A DNA stretch of 64,000 nt, taken from positions 1 to 64,000 of the forward strand of contig JAFGLZ010000060.1 of NCBI GenBank assembly GCA_016927755.1, given 5' to 3'. The position numbers and the translations under genes are program-made. Source of the DNA: Phycisphaerae bacterium. GTDB taxonomy: Bacteria; Planctomycetota; Phycisphaerae; UBA1845; JAFGLZ01. Shown one piece after another: positions 16,561 to 25,390 of this stretch. The notes below the pieces were generated by a model, which did no database searches, was not told where the DNA came from, and worked only from the letters and a program-made list of their open reading frames with translations. Numbering within the stretch: the first letter of the stretch is position 1; each line of letters opens with the position of its first letter.

Positions 16561-18576
16561 CTACATCTTCGCCAAGACGATCGCCAGGATGATCGCGATC
16601 GCCAGCGCGCCGCTCAGGGCATATCCCTGCAGGGCGCCCCGCTGGAACACCTGCTGCAGGATCCACGCGATCGCCCTCGGCACGGCCGTGACGATCCAGA
16701 TGATCCCGTCGATGCCCCAGTCGTCGATCGTCCAACACAGCCGCCCGATGCCCCGCAACGGTCGGATGATGAACACGTCGTAAATTTCGTCGACGTACCA
16801 CTTGTTGTTCAGCAGGCGGAAGACCGACGGGAAGGCCGCGGCGGTCTTCTCGGCAATCACCGGCCTCTGGTTGTAGACGACGTACGCGGCCAGGATGCCC
16901 GCGATCGCCAGCAGGCCGGACATCACCATGACCGGGTAATCATGCCCGTGCTCGCCGCCATGCAAGACCGTCAGCGACGGGGCCAGGAAGTGTCCGAAGT
17001 GCCCGGCGATGTTCCAGTAACCCGCCAGGGCCGCCCCGACCGCCAGCACGCACAACGGCCCGGTCATCACCCGAGGCTGCTCGTGCGGATGCGCGCCTTC
17101 GGGCAATCGCGGCTCGCCGTGGAACGTCAGGAAGATCGCGCGGAACGTGTAGAACGCCGTCATCACGGCGGTCACAACAGCCATGATGCCCAGCGGCGTG
17201 TTGGCGTGCAGCGCCGCGGCAACGATCTCGTCCTTGCTCCAGAAACCGCTCAACAGCGGGAAGCCAGCGAGGGCGAGTCCACCGATCCAGAACGTCAGGC
17301 ACGTGATCGGCATCTGCTTGCTCAGCCCGCCGAGCTTGCGGACGTCGATCACGCCGGCCATCGCGTGCATGACGCTGCCGGCCGCGAGGAACAGCAGGCC
17401 CTTGAAGAACGCATGCGTGTGCAAATGGAAGATCGCCGCCGCCGGCGCGGCCACGCCCAGGGCCAGGAACATGTACCCGAGCTGGCTGACCGTCGAGTAG
17501 GCGAGGATCCGCTTGAGGTCATATTGGGCCAGGGCGATCGTCGCGCTGAACAGGGCCGTCAGACCGCCGGTCCAGGCGACCACGATCATGGCCGTTTCGG
17601 AATGGGCGAAGATGATCCCGCACCGGGCGACCATGTACACGCCGGCCGTCACCATGGTCGCGGCGTGGATCAACGCGCTGACGGGAGACGGGCCTTCCAT
17701 CGCATCGGGCAACCAGACGTACAGCGGAAGCTGGGCACTCTTGCCCACCGCCCCGCAGAACAGCAGCAGGGCGATCCAGGTCAGGCGGCTGGAGTGCTCG
17801 AGCGTGCGGATCAACTCGGCCGGGGCGGCGATGTCAAGCTGGCCCAGGATCGCGAGCTTGTCGGGCATGGTCATGTCATGCTCGAGTGCGACTCGCGTGG
17901 CCTCGAAGACCGTTGCGTAGTCGAGCGCCCCATACGTCAGGTAGATGAGCAGCACGCCCAGGCCGAAGCCGAAGTCGCCGATCCGGTTGACCAGGAAGGC
18001 CTTCTTGGCCGCCGCCGCCGCGGACGGGCGCTGATAGTAGAAGCCGATCAGCAAATAGCTGCACAGTCCGACCGCCTCCCACCCGAGGTAGAGCAGCAGG
18101 AAGTTGCCGGCCAGGACCAGTGAGCACATCGAGAACACGAACAGGCCCATGAAGGCGAAGAATCGCTCGTAGCCCCGCTCGGGATGGCCGTCGTGCTCCC
18201 GCATGTAGCCGACGGAGTAGATGACGACCAGCGTGCTGACGCCGGTCACCGTGAGCAGCATCACGATCGTCAGGGGATCGATGAGGAACAGGACGTTGAA
18301 GAAGGCCTTGGCGCTGCCGATGGCGCCCTCGCCGGTCGGGAACCATTGGTAGACGTTGACGATCAGCGACGTGGCATGCTCAGTGTCCCCATGCCCGTGG
18401 CCCCCGCCGAGCCACACGACCATCGAGACGACGAACGCCCCGCCGACGCCGAGAATCACCGGCCAGTGGGCCTGCCCCCGAAGGACGCGCAGGAAGACTC
18501 CGACCAGCGCCGCCCCCAGCAGCGGCAGGAGAGGAATCAGACAGGTGTAGTGCCAGCCCTCATGCACAGGTTTCAC
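16561..18576 (-). CDS. nuoL: NADH-quinone oxidoreductase subunit L
   Basis: 671-residue antiporter-like subunit with the long lateral amphipathic helix region at its C-terminus. Readable motifs: GWEAVGLCSYLLIGFYYQ (conserved Glu region), GAVGKSAQLPLYVWLPDAMEGPSPVSALIHAATMVTAGVYM (TM7-8, the strongest NuoL signature) and QYDLKRILAYSTVSQLGYMFLA. The start is GTG at 18576; no good Shine-Dalgarno is visible. The gap to nuoK is 30 bp and to nuoM 37 bp, consistent with one transcript. Confidence 0.95.
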   Translation of the reverse strand: MKPVHEGWHYTCLIPLLPLLGAALVGVFLRVLRGQAHWPVILGVGGAFVVSMVVWLGGGHGHGDTEHATSLIVNVYQWFPTGEGAIGSAKAFFNVLFLIDPLTIVMLLTVTGVSTLVVIYSVGYMREHDGHPERGYERFFAFMGLFVFSMCSLVLAGNFLLLYLGWEAVGLCSYLLIGFYYQRPSAAAAAKKAFLVNRIGDFGFGLGVLLIYLTYGALDYATVFEATRVALEHDMTMPDKLAILGQLDIAAPAELIRTLEHSSRLTWIALLLFCGAVGKSAQLPLYVWLPDAMEGPSPVSALIHAATMVTAGVYMVARCGIIFAHSETAMIVVAWTGGLTALFSATIALAQYDLKRILAYSTVSQLGYMFLALGVAAPAAAIFHLHTHAFFKGLLFLAAGSVMHAMAGVIDVRKLGGLSKQMPITCLTFWIGGLALAGFPLLSGFWSKDEIVAAALHANTPLGIMAVVTAVMTAFYTFRAIFLTFHGEPRLPEGAHPHEQPRVMTGPLCVLAVGAALAGYWNIAGHFGHFLAPSLTVLHGGEHGHDYPVMVMSGLLAIAGILAAYVVYNQRPVIAEKTAAAFPSVFRLLNNKWYVDEIYDVFIIRPLRGIGRLCWTIDDWGIDGIIWIVTAVPRAIAWILQQVFQRGALQGYALSGALAIAIILAIVLAKM

Positions 18577-18606
18577 CCGCTCATGCGGAGCGTCGGCTCC
18601 GCGGCA

Positions 18607-18936
18607 TCAGCCTTTCATGCTCCGCCAGGCCTCGCTGTCGAGGGTGCGGCGGAGTCGGAACAACAGCACGATCAGGCCCAACCCGATCGCCGCCTCGACC
18701 GCGGCGACGACCAGGAGGAACAGCGCGAACGACTGGCCGTTCAGTGAGGTCGGGTACAGGCGGTTGAACCCCAAGAGGTTCACCAACACGCCCTGGAGCA
18801 TCACCTCGGTGCTCAGGAACATGATGATCAGGTTCCGCCGCGCGAGAAACCCCACGAGGCCGAGCCCGAACAGCACCGCGCCCAGGAGCATGCACTGCCA
18901 GTTGAAGGTCACGGCGAACGTGGCGGCGGCGATCAT
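18607..18936 (-). CDS. nuoK: NADH-quinone oxidoreductase subunit K
   Basis: 109 residues with three hydrophobic helices, the normal NuoK size. The helix GLVGFLARRNLIIMFLSTEVMLQGVLVNLLGFN carries the conserved Glu, and the following helix VVAAVEAAIGLGLIVLL carries the second Glu. The ATG at 18936 overlaps the nuoJ stop by 4 nt (ATGA). The frame is open upstream but encodes only Arg-rich shadow sequence. Confidence 0.95.
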   Translation of the reverse strand: MIAAATFAVTFNWQCMLLGAVLFGLGLVGFLARRNLIIMFLSTEVMLQGVLVNLLGFNRLYPTSLNGQSFALFLLVVAAVEAAIGLGLIVLLFRLRRTLDSEAWRSMKG

Positions 18937-19688
18937 GCGGCACCTCCCGACGTCTCGTCCGACGGCGCGACGACGCGCCTCGTGGCCAGGGCGATCCCGC
19001 CGATGATGCCGACGAGCAGCAGGACGCCCGCCGCTTCGAACGCCACGACGTACGTCGTCATAAGCTCCTTGCCCAAGATCAGCGTATTGCTTGCGGTCCA
19101 ACCGGCCGCTTCCATCGTCTCGGTCGGACGTGTCGTGGCCGTGAGAACCTGGACGGGCGAGCCACCGTTGTCCACGATGACGCTGTGGGTCGTCGCCATG
19201 TTGAAGGCCAGGCTGGCGATCAGCACGAACCCCGCCAACACGGCAAACAGAGGCTCACGGGCCTGGACGTCATATTCCTGGGGCGTCGGTTGCTGCGCCA
19301 ACATGATGACGAATACATACGTCACCAGGATCGCCCCGGCGTAGACGATCAGGAGGGCCGCGGCGAGGAACTCGGCCCCAGTCAGGATGGCGATTCCCGC
19401 CACGCTGAGCACCACCAACAGGAAGTAGACGGCCGAGTAGACCGGCTTGCGGTGCGTCACCACGCGTGCCGAGCCGATGACGGCCAGAACGGCCAGCGCG
19501 TAGAACATCACGCTGGCGTGCCCGAAGACGCCGCCGAGGATCCCGACCATCGCGCCGACCGCGAGCGCGCCGAGCAGCGCCGGAGCGACACGCACCGCGC
19601 GCCGTCTGCCGGGCATGGCCAGATACACGGCCGCTCCGCCGATGACGGGCACCATGTAGAACAGGACTGAATTCAGAAACGTGGTCAA
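18933..19688 (-). CDS. nuoJ: NADH-quinone oxidoreductase subunit J
   Basis: 251 residues with about five to six hydrophobic segments. The motif SARVVTHRKPVYSAVYFLLVVLSVAGIAILTGAEFLAAALLIVYAGAILVTYVFVIML is the NuoJ core. It is somewhat longer than many NuoJ proteins because of a loop after helix 4. The likely start is TTG at 19688 (MTTFLNSVLFYMVP); an in-frame ATG at 19655 is the alternative. The upstream 114 bp hold a repeat rather than an obvious Shine-Dalgarno. Confidence 0.9.
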   Translation of the reverse strand: MTTFLNSVLFYMVPVIGGAAVYLAMPGRRRAVRVAPALLGALAVGAMVGILGGVFGHASVMFYALAVLAVIGSARVVTHRKPVYSAVYFLLVVLSVAGIAILTGAEFLAAALLIVYAGAILVTYVFVIMLAQQPTPQEYDVQAREPLFAVLAGFVLIASLAFNMATTHSVIVDNGGSPVQVLTATTRPTETMEAAGWTASNTLILGKELMTTYVVAFEAAGVLLLVGIIGGIALATRRVVAPSDETSGGAA

Positions 19689-19750
19689 ATCCGACTCACT
19701 CTGGTTTCAGTTGACCGCGCCTAGGCCGCGGACGACCGCCTCCGCGACCC

Positions 19751-19785
19751 CTTGCCGACCTGGCAAGCACACTTGCCGGCCAGGT
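19751..19785. repeat. Hairpin and tandem copy between nuoJ and nuoI
   Basis: CTTGCC-GACCT-GGCAAG (19751-19767) is followed by a second partial copy CTTGCCGGCCAGGT (from 19772). It is the only sizeable gap (114 bp) in the downstream half of the nuo operon. No T-tract is present on either strand, so it reads as a REP-like or mRNA-processing/stability hairpin. Confidence 0.5.
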
Positions 19786-19802
19786 CCCTCACAGACGACC
19801 CG

Positions 19803-20423
19803 CTAATCCTGCGGGTGTCCGGTCTCCGGGTAACCCGTAATCGGCGGGTTGGTCCGGGGTTTCCGGCCCTTGGTCCGGTCATAAACGGCCAGCAGGGCCT
19901 CCTTGTCGAACACCATCTCTTCGCGAGTCAGGCCGACCTTGTCGTACTCGTACGCGAGCTCGATCGCGTTGACGGGACAGGCCTCCTCGCACATGCCGCA
20001 GTAGATGCAGCGGAGCTCGTCGATCTCAAACTGGACCGGGTACTTCTCGCGGTAGTCCCACGGCGCCTCGCCACCGACGATGTGAATGCAATTCGCCGGG
20101 CAGGCCGTCGAGCACATGAAACAGGCCACGCACGCCACATTGCCGTGCTCGTCGCGGTTCAGCCGGTGCAGGCCGCGATAGCCCTGGACTCTCAGATTGA
20201 GCCCGGCCTTGGGACCGTGCTCGTAGGTCTCGGGCGCCTCGCGCCGCTCCTCGGGATATTGCAGCACGAAGTGGTCGCGGCCCTTTCGCTTGCCGAGCAG
20301 GTGCTTGAGCGTGATCTTCATGCCGGCGAGGATCTCCGGCACGTAGATCATCTGCCCGAAGCCCAGCTTGGGCTCCTTGATCTCGACGATGTCCTTGTCT
20401 TTCCAATCAGCCATCGTATCCAT
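19803..20423 (-). CDS. nuoI: NADH-quinone oxidoreductase subunit I (two [4Fe-4S])
   Basis: 206 residues. Two ferredoxin motifs bind clusters N6a and N6b: CVACFMCSTACPANC and CIYCGMCEEACPVNA. The N-terminal amphipathic stretch (MIYVPEILAGMKITLKHLLGKRK) is the usual membrane-docking part. The ATG at 20423 or the one three codons on (20414) may be used. The gene begins 4 bp after the nuoH stop. Confidence 0.96.
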   Translation of the reverse strand: MDTMADWKDKDIVEIKEPKLGFGQMIYVPEILAGMKITLKHLLGKRKGRDHFVLQYPEERREAPETYEHGPKAGLNLRVQGYRGLHRLNRDEHGNVACVACFMCSTACPANCIHIVGGEAPWDYREKYPVQFEIDELRCIYCGMCEEACPVNAIELAYEYDKVGLTREEMVFDKEALLAVYDRTKGRKPRTNPPITGYPETGHPQD

Positions 20424-20426
20424 GAC

Positions 20427-21635
20427 CTAGCTCGCCGCGGCAACGGGCGGCAGGTTCGCCTGTCGCCCCGTCGGGACCCGCGTGACGGCCTTGACGACGA
20501 TCATTCCCGCCACAAGCAACACGATCTCGCCGATCGGCGCCCAGTACGACCGGGGGCCGAACGCTCTGAGCCCTTCTTCACCGGCATAGGCGAGCACGCC
20601 CGCCCACGCCACCAGGGCCAGACCCATCGGGACCAGGCCCTTCCACGCCAGGTTCAGCAGTTGATCGAAGCGGAACCGAGGCAGCGTCCACCGGATCCAC
20701 ATGAACACGAAGATGAACGCCACCACTTTTGCGAAGTACACGCCGATGCGCATCGCCACGGCCCACCACGCCGTCGACTCGGTCAGCCAGCCCAGCCACG
20801 GAATCGGCTGCCAGCCGCCGAAGAACAACGCCACCATGAACCCGGCGCTGACGATCATGTGCCCATACTCGCCCAGGAAGAACAGGGCGAACTTCATCGA
20901 GCTGTATTCCGTGTGGAACCCGCCGACCAGTTCCTGCTCACACTCGACCAGGTCGAACGGCAGTCGGTTGGTCTCGGCCAGGGCACAGATGAACATCAGC
21001 AGGAACGCGATCGGGTGCAAAAAGACGTTCCACGTGCTGGCGACCTGGTTGGCCACGATGTCCTCGAGCCGCAGCGCCCCACTCGCCAGAACCGCCACGA
21101 GGATCGCCAGGCCCAGCGGAACCTCGTAGCTGAGCGTCTGAGCCGCGGCCCGCATCGCGCCGTAGAACGAATACTTGTTGTTGCTCGCCCAAGCGCCCAG
21201 CGTCACACCGTAGACGCTCATCGCCCCCAGGGCCAGCAGATACACCAAACCGATGTCGATACTGGCCACCTGCACGGGAATCGGCTCGCTGCCGAACCAC
21301 TGAAGCGTCCCGCCCCACGGGATCACGGCGATGCCCAGCATTGCCACGACGAAGGCCAGCCCGGGCGCGAGAATGAAGAGCGGGGCGTCCGCGTGATCGG
21401 GCAGAAAATCCTCCTTGAGGAAGAACTTGCCTCCGTCGGCCAACGGCTGGAGCAGCCCCTTCGGCCCGGCGCGGTTCGGGCCGTACCGATCCTGGATCCA
21501 CGCCGCGACCTTTCGCTCGTAGAACGTCGAATAGGCCACGATCGTCATGAAGATGGCGATCAACACCACCATCAACAGGATCGGAAACCCCAAGTCCGCG
21601 TCGGTCAGGATGTCCGTAATGATGTTCGCTAGCAT
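20427..21635 (-). CDS. nuoH: NADH-quinone oxidoreductase subunit H
   Basis: 402-residue membrane subunit forming part of the quinone site. Signatures: YERKVAAWIQDRYGPNRAGPKGLLQPLADGGKFFLKEDFLP, then CALAETNRLPFDLVECEQELVGGFHTEYSSMKFALFFLGEY (the E-channel glutamates), and WIRWTLPRFRFDQLLNLAWKGLVP. The ATG at 21635 is chosen for GGAGA upstream; the frame is open eight codons further. The 57 bp between this start and the nuoG stop hold heptanucleotide repeats. Confidence 0.95.
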   Translation of the reverse strand: MLANIITDILTDADLGFPILLMVVLIAIFMTIVAYSTFYERKVAAWIQDRYGPNRAGPKGLLQPLADGGKFFLKEDFLPDHADAPLFILAPGLAFVVAMLGIAVIPWGGTLQWFGSEPIPVQVASIDIGLVYLLALGAMSVYGVTLGAWASNNKYSFYGAMRAAAQTLSYEVPLGLAILVAVLASGALRLEDIVANQVASTWNVFLHPIAFLLMFICALAETNRLPFDLVECEQELVGGFHTEYSSMKFALFFLGEYGHMIVSAGFMVALFFGGWQPIPWLGWLTESTAWWAVAMRIGVYFAKVVAFIFVFMWIRWTLPRFRFDQLLNLAWKGLVPMGLALVAWAGVLAYAGEEGLRAFGPRSYWAPIGEIVLLVAGMIVVKAVTRVPTGRQANLPPVAAAS

Positions 21636-21670
21636 CGTCTCTCCAGGGCCGCGAGACATTCGCTCTCGGA

Positions 21671-21691
21671 AGACCCTAGACCCTAAACCCT
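21671..21691. repeat. Heptanucleotide repeat array B
   Basis: AGACCCT, AGACCCT, AAACCCT in register, ending one base before the nuoG stop codon (minus strand) in the nuoG-nuoH gap. It fits the same ARRYCYN consensus as the arrays at 1-38, 31342-31369 and 46401-46449. Confidence 0.65.
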
Positions 21692-21692
21692 A

Positions 21693-23321
21693 CTAATGCG
21701 CATGCACCGGCTCTTTCGGCGCCTCGTGTATCGCCTCGAACTCCGACATCCCCGCCTCGGCCATCATCTGCCGGACGCGACCGGCGTTATATAGCCCACA
21801 ATGGCCTGCGAGCTCGAACAGATACTGCCCGTCCCGCATCAGTCCGCCCGGCGGCGCGACGGCCCGCTGGAAGCGCTGGAGGAGCCCCTGGTCATTGATG
21901 AATGACCCCTCTCGCTCGGCCCAGGCACACATCGGCAGGACCAGATTCGCCGTCTCGGCGAGCAGGCCCTGTAGGTAGTCCTGGACGACGAGCATGTCCA
22001 GGTGCTCGGCCGCCTTGATCAATTCGCTGTCGTTCCACGGCTCGGGGGATCCGGCGGCGATCCAGGCCGCGGTGATCCGCCCGCTGCCGATCTCGGCGAT
22101 GAAGTCCTTGAATGAGGTCGCGTGCCGGCCGCTGGCGGCAAGGATGACCTTCTCGACGCCTCGTCGGTTCGGCGCCTTCTCGGCGCTGACGACGAACTTG
22201 GCCCGCTCGCGCGAAGAACCCGTCGGGAAGATGAGATCCTCGCCTTCCCTCGGCGCGGGCAATACCACGAACATCGCGTTGGGCGCCACGTTCCGGATGA
22301 AGGACGCCAGCAGCCATGCCTCTTCGTTGCTCATGAAGGGCGATATCGCCACGCCGACCTGCTTGCCGGAATCGACCTGGGCCGCGCGCTCGAACCATTC
22401 GCCGGCGATGGCGGGCACGTCCTTGTATTCGACGGGTTGCCGTGACCCGCCCCGCTTGACGGTCGGCTGCTTGAGCCGTCGGTCGTCGTAGATCAGATCC
22501 CAGCAGAATCGGCCCTCGTCGCACATCCACCAGCCGTTCACGTGCGGGTTGAAGCGCGGCTTCAGCCGCCAGACCTTCCCCTCGTTGTGATCGATCCGGA
22601 TCGTACAGCCGCGACTGCACATCGGACAGACGCTCTCGGACGAGCCGAGCAGCCAGACGCGCTGACTCATCAGGAACTTCTTGTCCAGCATCGCGCCGAC
22701 CGGGCACAGGTCGACGACGTTGCCCTGCAGCTTGTTGGCCAGCGGGATACCCGGAAAGACGTCGATCTCGTTCTTGTGGCCGCGATTGACCACGCACAGC
22801 TCGCTCGTGCCGGCGACCTCCCGGCAGAACCGCACGCATCGCGTACACATGATGCAGCGATCCTGGTAAAGCAGCGTGCCAGGACCGATGTCCTTCTTGG
22901 GGTTCTTCTGCTTCTTGTCGACCATCCGCGAGGCGGCCGCGCCGAACTGGAGGCTGTAATCCTGCAGCCAGCACTCGCCGGCCTGATCGCACACCGGACA
23001 ATCCAGCGGGTGGTTCAGCAGCAGGTACTCCATCACGCGACGCTGGTTGCTCGCGACCATGTTGCTGTTGAAGCGGACCTCCATGCCGTCCTTGACGGGC
23101 ATCTGGCAGCTCGGCGTGAGCTTTGGAGACCAGGACAGGTCGCCCGTTCGGGGGTCCTGCATCTTGATCTCCATCAGGCACAACCGGCATGAAGCCACGA
23201 TGCTCAGCCCAGGATGATAGCAGTAATGCGGGATGTTGAAGCCCGCATCGAGCGCAGCCTGAAGGACGCTGATCCCTTCTCGGCATTCGACTTGTTGACC
23301 GTCAACGATGATGGTCGGCAT
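21693..23321 (-). CDS. nuoG: NADH-quinone oxidoreductase subunit G (short form)
   Basis: 542 residues, much shorter than the ~780-910 residues of many NuoG proteins. The N-terminal 2Fe-2S ferredoxin is intact (CYHPGLSIVASCRLCLMEI, later SCQMPV). The His-ligated N5 site HPLDCPVCDQAGEC and the N4 pair CIMCTRCVRFCRE with DLCPVGA are present. An extra CPMCSRGC plus a Cys 27 residues on (WWMCDEGRF) would hold cluster N7. The C-terminal molybdopterin-fold region is reduced to about 230 residues, ending VLPMCAWAEREGSFINDQGLLQRFQRAV. Electron transfer should be unaffected, since all cluster ligands are kept; the shortened part is the non-catalytic domain. Confidence 0.93.
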   Translation of the reverse strand: MPTIIVDGQQVECREGISVLQAALDAGFNIPHYCYHPGLSIVASCRLCLMEIKMQDPRTGDLSWSPKLTPSCQMPVKDGMEVRFNSNMVASNQRRVMEYLLLNHPLDCPVCDQAGECWLQDYSLQFGAAASRMVDKKQKNPKKDIGPGTLLYQDRCIMCTRCVRFCREVAGTSELCVVNRGHKNEIDVFPGIPLANKLQGNVVDLCPVGAMLDKKFLMSQRVWLLGSSESVCPMCSRGCTIRIDHNEGKVWRLKPRFNPHVNGWWMCDEGRFCWDLIYDDRRLKQPTVKRGGSRQPVEYKDVPAIAGEWFERAAQVDSGKQVGVAISPFMSNEEAWLLASFIRNVAPNAMFVVLPAPREGEDLIFPTGSSRERAKFVVSAEKAPNRRGVEKVILAASGRHATSFKDFIAEIGSGRITAAWIAAGSPEPWNDSELIKAAEHLDMLVVQDYLQGLLAETANLVLPMCAWAEREGSFINDQGLLQRFQRAVAPPGGLMRDGQYLFELAGHCGLYNAGRVRQMMAEAGMSEFEAIHEAPKEPVHAH

Positions 23322-23387
23322 CTTTCAGACGTCCCTGGTTGCTTCCGCGCTCGCCCTACTTACGTCCACTCGCCGCGAGCCGCTCTC

Positions 23388-24734
23388 CTAGACCGCGCCC
23401 ACCTTGCCGGCCCCGTCGTAGTAGGCCGGGTTGATGCCCTCGATGGCCCGCTCGGCCGCGCCGGCCGGTTGGGCCTTGATCTTGGCTTCCAGCTCACCAC
23501 GAAACTTCTCGACCACGCTTCGAATCGGCCAGCCCGCCCCGTCGCTCAGGCCGCAAATGTTCAGGCCAGGCATCATGCCCATGTTCTTGCTGACGTCGAT
23601 GAGCAGGTCGAGATCCTCGACCCGGCCCGCGCCGTCGGCGATCCGCTTGGCGATCTTGGCCATCCAACTCGTGCCCTCGCGGCAGTGCGTACACTGTCCG
23701 CAGGACTCGTGGGCGTAGAACCGGGCCAGGTTCAGCAGGACCATGCGGATGTCGACGCTCTTGGGCACGACGACGGCCGCGCCGGTCCCGAGCCCGAGGA
23801 GACCGTGCTTGCGGACGTCGTCGAAGTCCAGTTTGCAGTCCAGCTCGTCCGCTCGCAGGATCCCCATCGAGATCCCGCCCGGCAGGACGCCCTGGAGTTC
23901 CTGCCCGTCGACCATGCCCTGGGCGAAGTCGTCGCCGAAGATCAGGTCGCGGCAGGTGATGTCCATCGCCGCCTCGTAGACGCCCGGCCGCTTGACCGGC
24001 CCGCTGACGGCGAAGACCTTCGGGCCCTTGCTACCGTCCGGCCCGATGCTCAGGAACCAGTCGGCCCCCTCCCGAATAATGTGTGGCACGCAACACATCG
24101 TCTCGACGTTGTTGATGACCGTCGGCTTGCCGAACAACCCCGCCACGGCCGGGAACGGCGGCTTGATCCGCGGCCAGCCCCGCTTGCCCTCGATCGACTC
24201 GATCAGGCCGGTCTCCTCACCGCAAACGTAGGCGCCGGCCCCACGATGGATGTAGATGTCCATCGAGAAGTCGCTGCCCATGATCTTCCGCCCGATGAGG
24301 TTCGCCTTGTACGCCTCGTCGAGGGCTTTCTGCAAAATGTGGAACGGACGATGGAACTCCGCCCGCATGTAGACGTAAGCGATCTTGGTTCGCGTCGTGA
24401 ACCCGGCGATCAGGATGCCCTCAATGAGCTGGTGCGGGTCGTTCTCGATCAGCGTCCGGTCCTTGAACGTGGGCGGCTCGGCCTCGTCGCTGTTGACGCA
24501 GAGGTACGTGATCTCGCGGTTGGGAGGCAGGAAGCTCCACTTCACGCCCGCCGGGAACCCCGCCCCGCCGCGGCCCCGCAACTCGGCCTTCTTGACCTCG
24601 GCGCCGACCGCCTCGGCGCCCATCTCGAGCGCCTTGGCCAGAGCCTGGTATCCGCCGCGCTCACGATAGACCTCGAGGCTGCGCGAGTTCGGCACGCCAT
24701 AGTTACGGGTCAGGATGGGTTGAAACTTCGCCAT
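23388..24734 (-). CDS. nuoF: NADH-quinone oxidoreductase subunit F (NADH/FMN site)
   Basis: 448 residues, the NADH- and FMN-binding subunit. The FMN/NADH loop reads LRGRGGAGFPAGVKWSF, and AGAYVCGEETGLIESIEGKRG follows in the middle. The [4Fe-4S] N3 ligands are ESCGQCTHCREGT plus a later Cys in NICGLSDGA. One oddity is the CNxDExEPGTFKDR motif: here it reads VNSDEAEPPTFKDR, with Pro where Gly is nearly invariant; the codon is CCC, two base changes from GGC. NuoE lies directly upstream and NuoG downstream, completing the NADH module. Confidence 0.95.
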   Translation of the reverse strand: MAKFQPILTRNYGVPNSRSLEVYRERGGYQALAKALEMGAEAVGAEVKKAELRGRGGAGFPAGVKWSFLPPNREITYLCVNSDEAEPPTFKDRTLIENDPHQLIEGILIAGFTTRTKIAYVYMRAEFHRPFHILQKALDEAYKANLIGRKIMGSDFSMDIYIHRGAGAYVCGEETGLIESIEGKRGWPRIKPPFPAVAGLFGKPTVINNVETMCCVPHIIREGADWFLSIGPDGSKGPKVFAVSGPVKRPGVYEAAMDITCRDLIFGDDFAQGMVDGQELQGVLPGGISMGILRADELDCKLDFDDVRKHGLLGLGTGAAVVVPKSVDIRMVLLNLARFYAHESCGQCTHCREGTSWMAKIAKRIADGAGRVEDLDLLIDVSKNMGMMPGLNICGLSDGAGWPIRSVVEKFRGELEAKIKAQPAGAAERAIEGINPAYYDGAGKVGAV

Positions 24735-24762
24735 GTTCTACTCACGCGTCTCCGCGGACGGC

Positions 24763-25344
24763 TTACTTCTCCTCCGGTCCGACCCCGTCGTATAGATAAC
24801 TCCGGGGGACGTCGAGCTTGTCGTTGTCCGGGTCGGCCAGAATCCTCGGGACGTCCTCGGGCTTGACCCGTTCGTGCAGCTTCTCGTTGATCAGCATGCA
24901 CGGTGCGTGATCGCAGCCGGCCAAGCACTCCTCGGTGATCAGACTGTACTTGCCGTCGGGCGTCGTCTCATGCTCGTCGATGCCCAACTCCTTCTTGATC
25001 GCTTCGAGCACCTTGTCCCCGCCCATCATCTGGCACGTGATGCTGCGGCAGCACACGATGACCTTCTTGCCGCGAGCGTGCGTCCAGAAGTGGGTGTAGA
25101 ACGACGTCGTGTCGAGCACGTCCGACGGGTTGATGCCGAGGCACTCGGCCACTTCCTTCATCACCTGGAGCGACAGATGGCCCGCCGTCTCCTGCGCCAC
25201 GTGCAGCGAGGGAATCAGCGCGCCCCGCTTGTCCTCGTACCGATCCAGGAACCCGCGGATCTTGGCTCGAGCCTCCGTGCCCAGAATAGTCCCTGCGTCC
25301 TCGGGAATCGGGTCCGTCTGTCTGTCAATCGACTTCCAGGCCAT
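24763..25344 (-). CDS. nuoE: NADH-quinone oxidoreductase subunit E ([2Fe-2S])
   Basis: 193 residues of thioredoxin-like fold carrying cluster N1a. Ligands lie in VCCRSITCQMMGG (first pair) and ECLAGCDHAPCMLI (second pair). The N-terminal helical part (EVAECLGINPSDVLDTTSFYTHF) is standard. The ATG at 25344 (MAWKSIDRQ) is preferred over an upstream in-frame start at 25407, which would overlap nuoD. A C-terminal segment reaching LDVPRSYLYDGVGPEEK extends slightly past the usual end. Confidence 0.94.
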   Translation of the reverse strand: MAWKSIDRQTDPIPEDAGTILGTEARAKIRGFLDRYEDKRGALIPSLHVAQETAGHLSLQVMKEVAECLGINPSDVLDTTSFYTHFWTHARGKKVIVCCRSITCQMMGGDKVLEAIKKELGIDEHETTPDGKYSLITEECLAGCDHAPCMLINEKLHERVKPEDVPRILADPDNDKLDVPRSYLYDGVGPEEK

Positions 25345-25390
25345 GGTGCTCGTCTCGTGCAACTCCAAGGCCGGTCGCCCGGCCAGTTCT

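Noticed and set aside
15420-18123. Long plus-strand open frames (343 and 393 residues) opposite nuoM and nuoL
   Set aside because: Arg/Gln/His-rich low-complexity sequence with no domains; mirror images of real membrane-protein genes.
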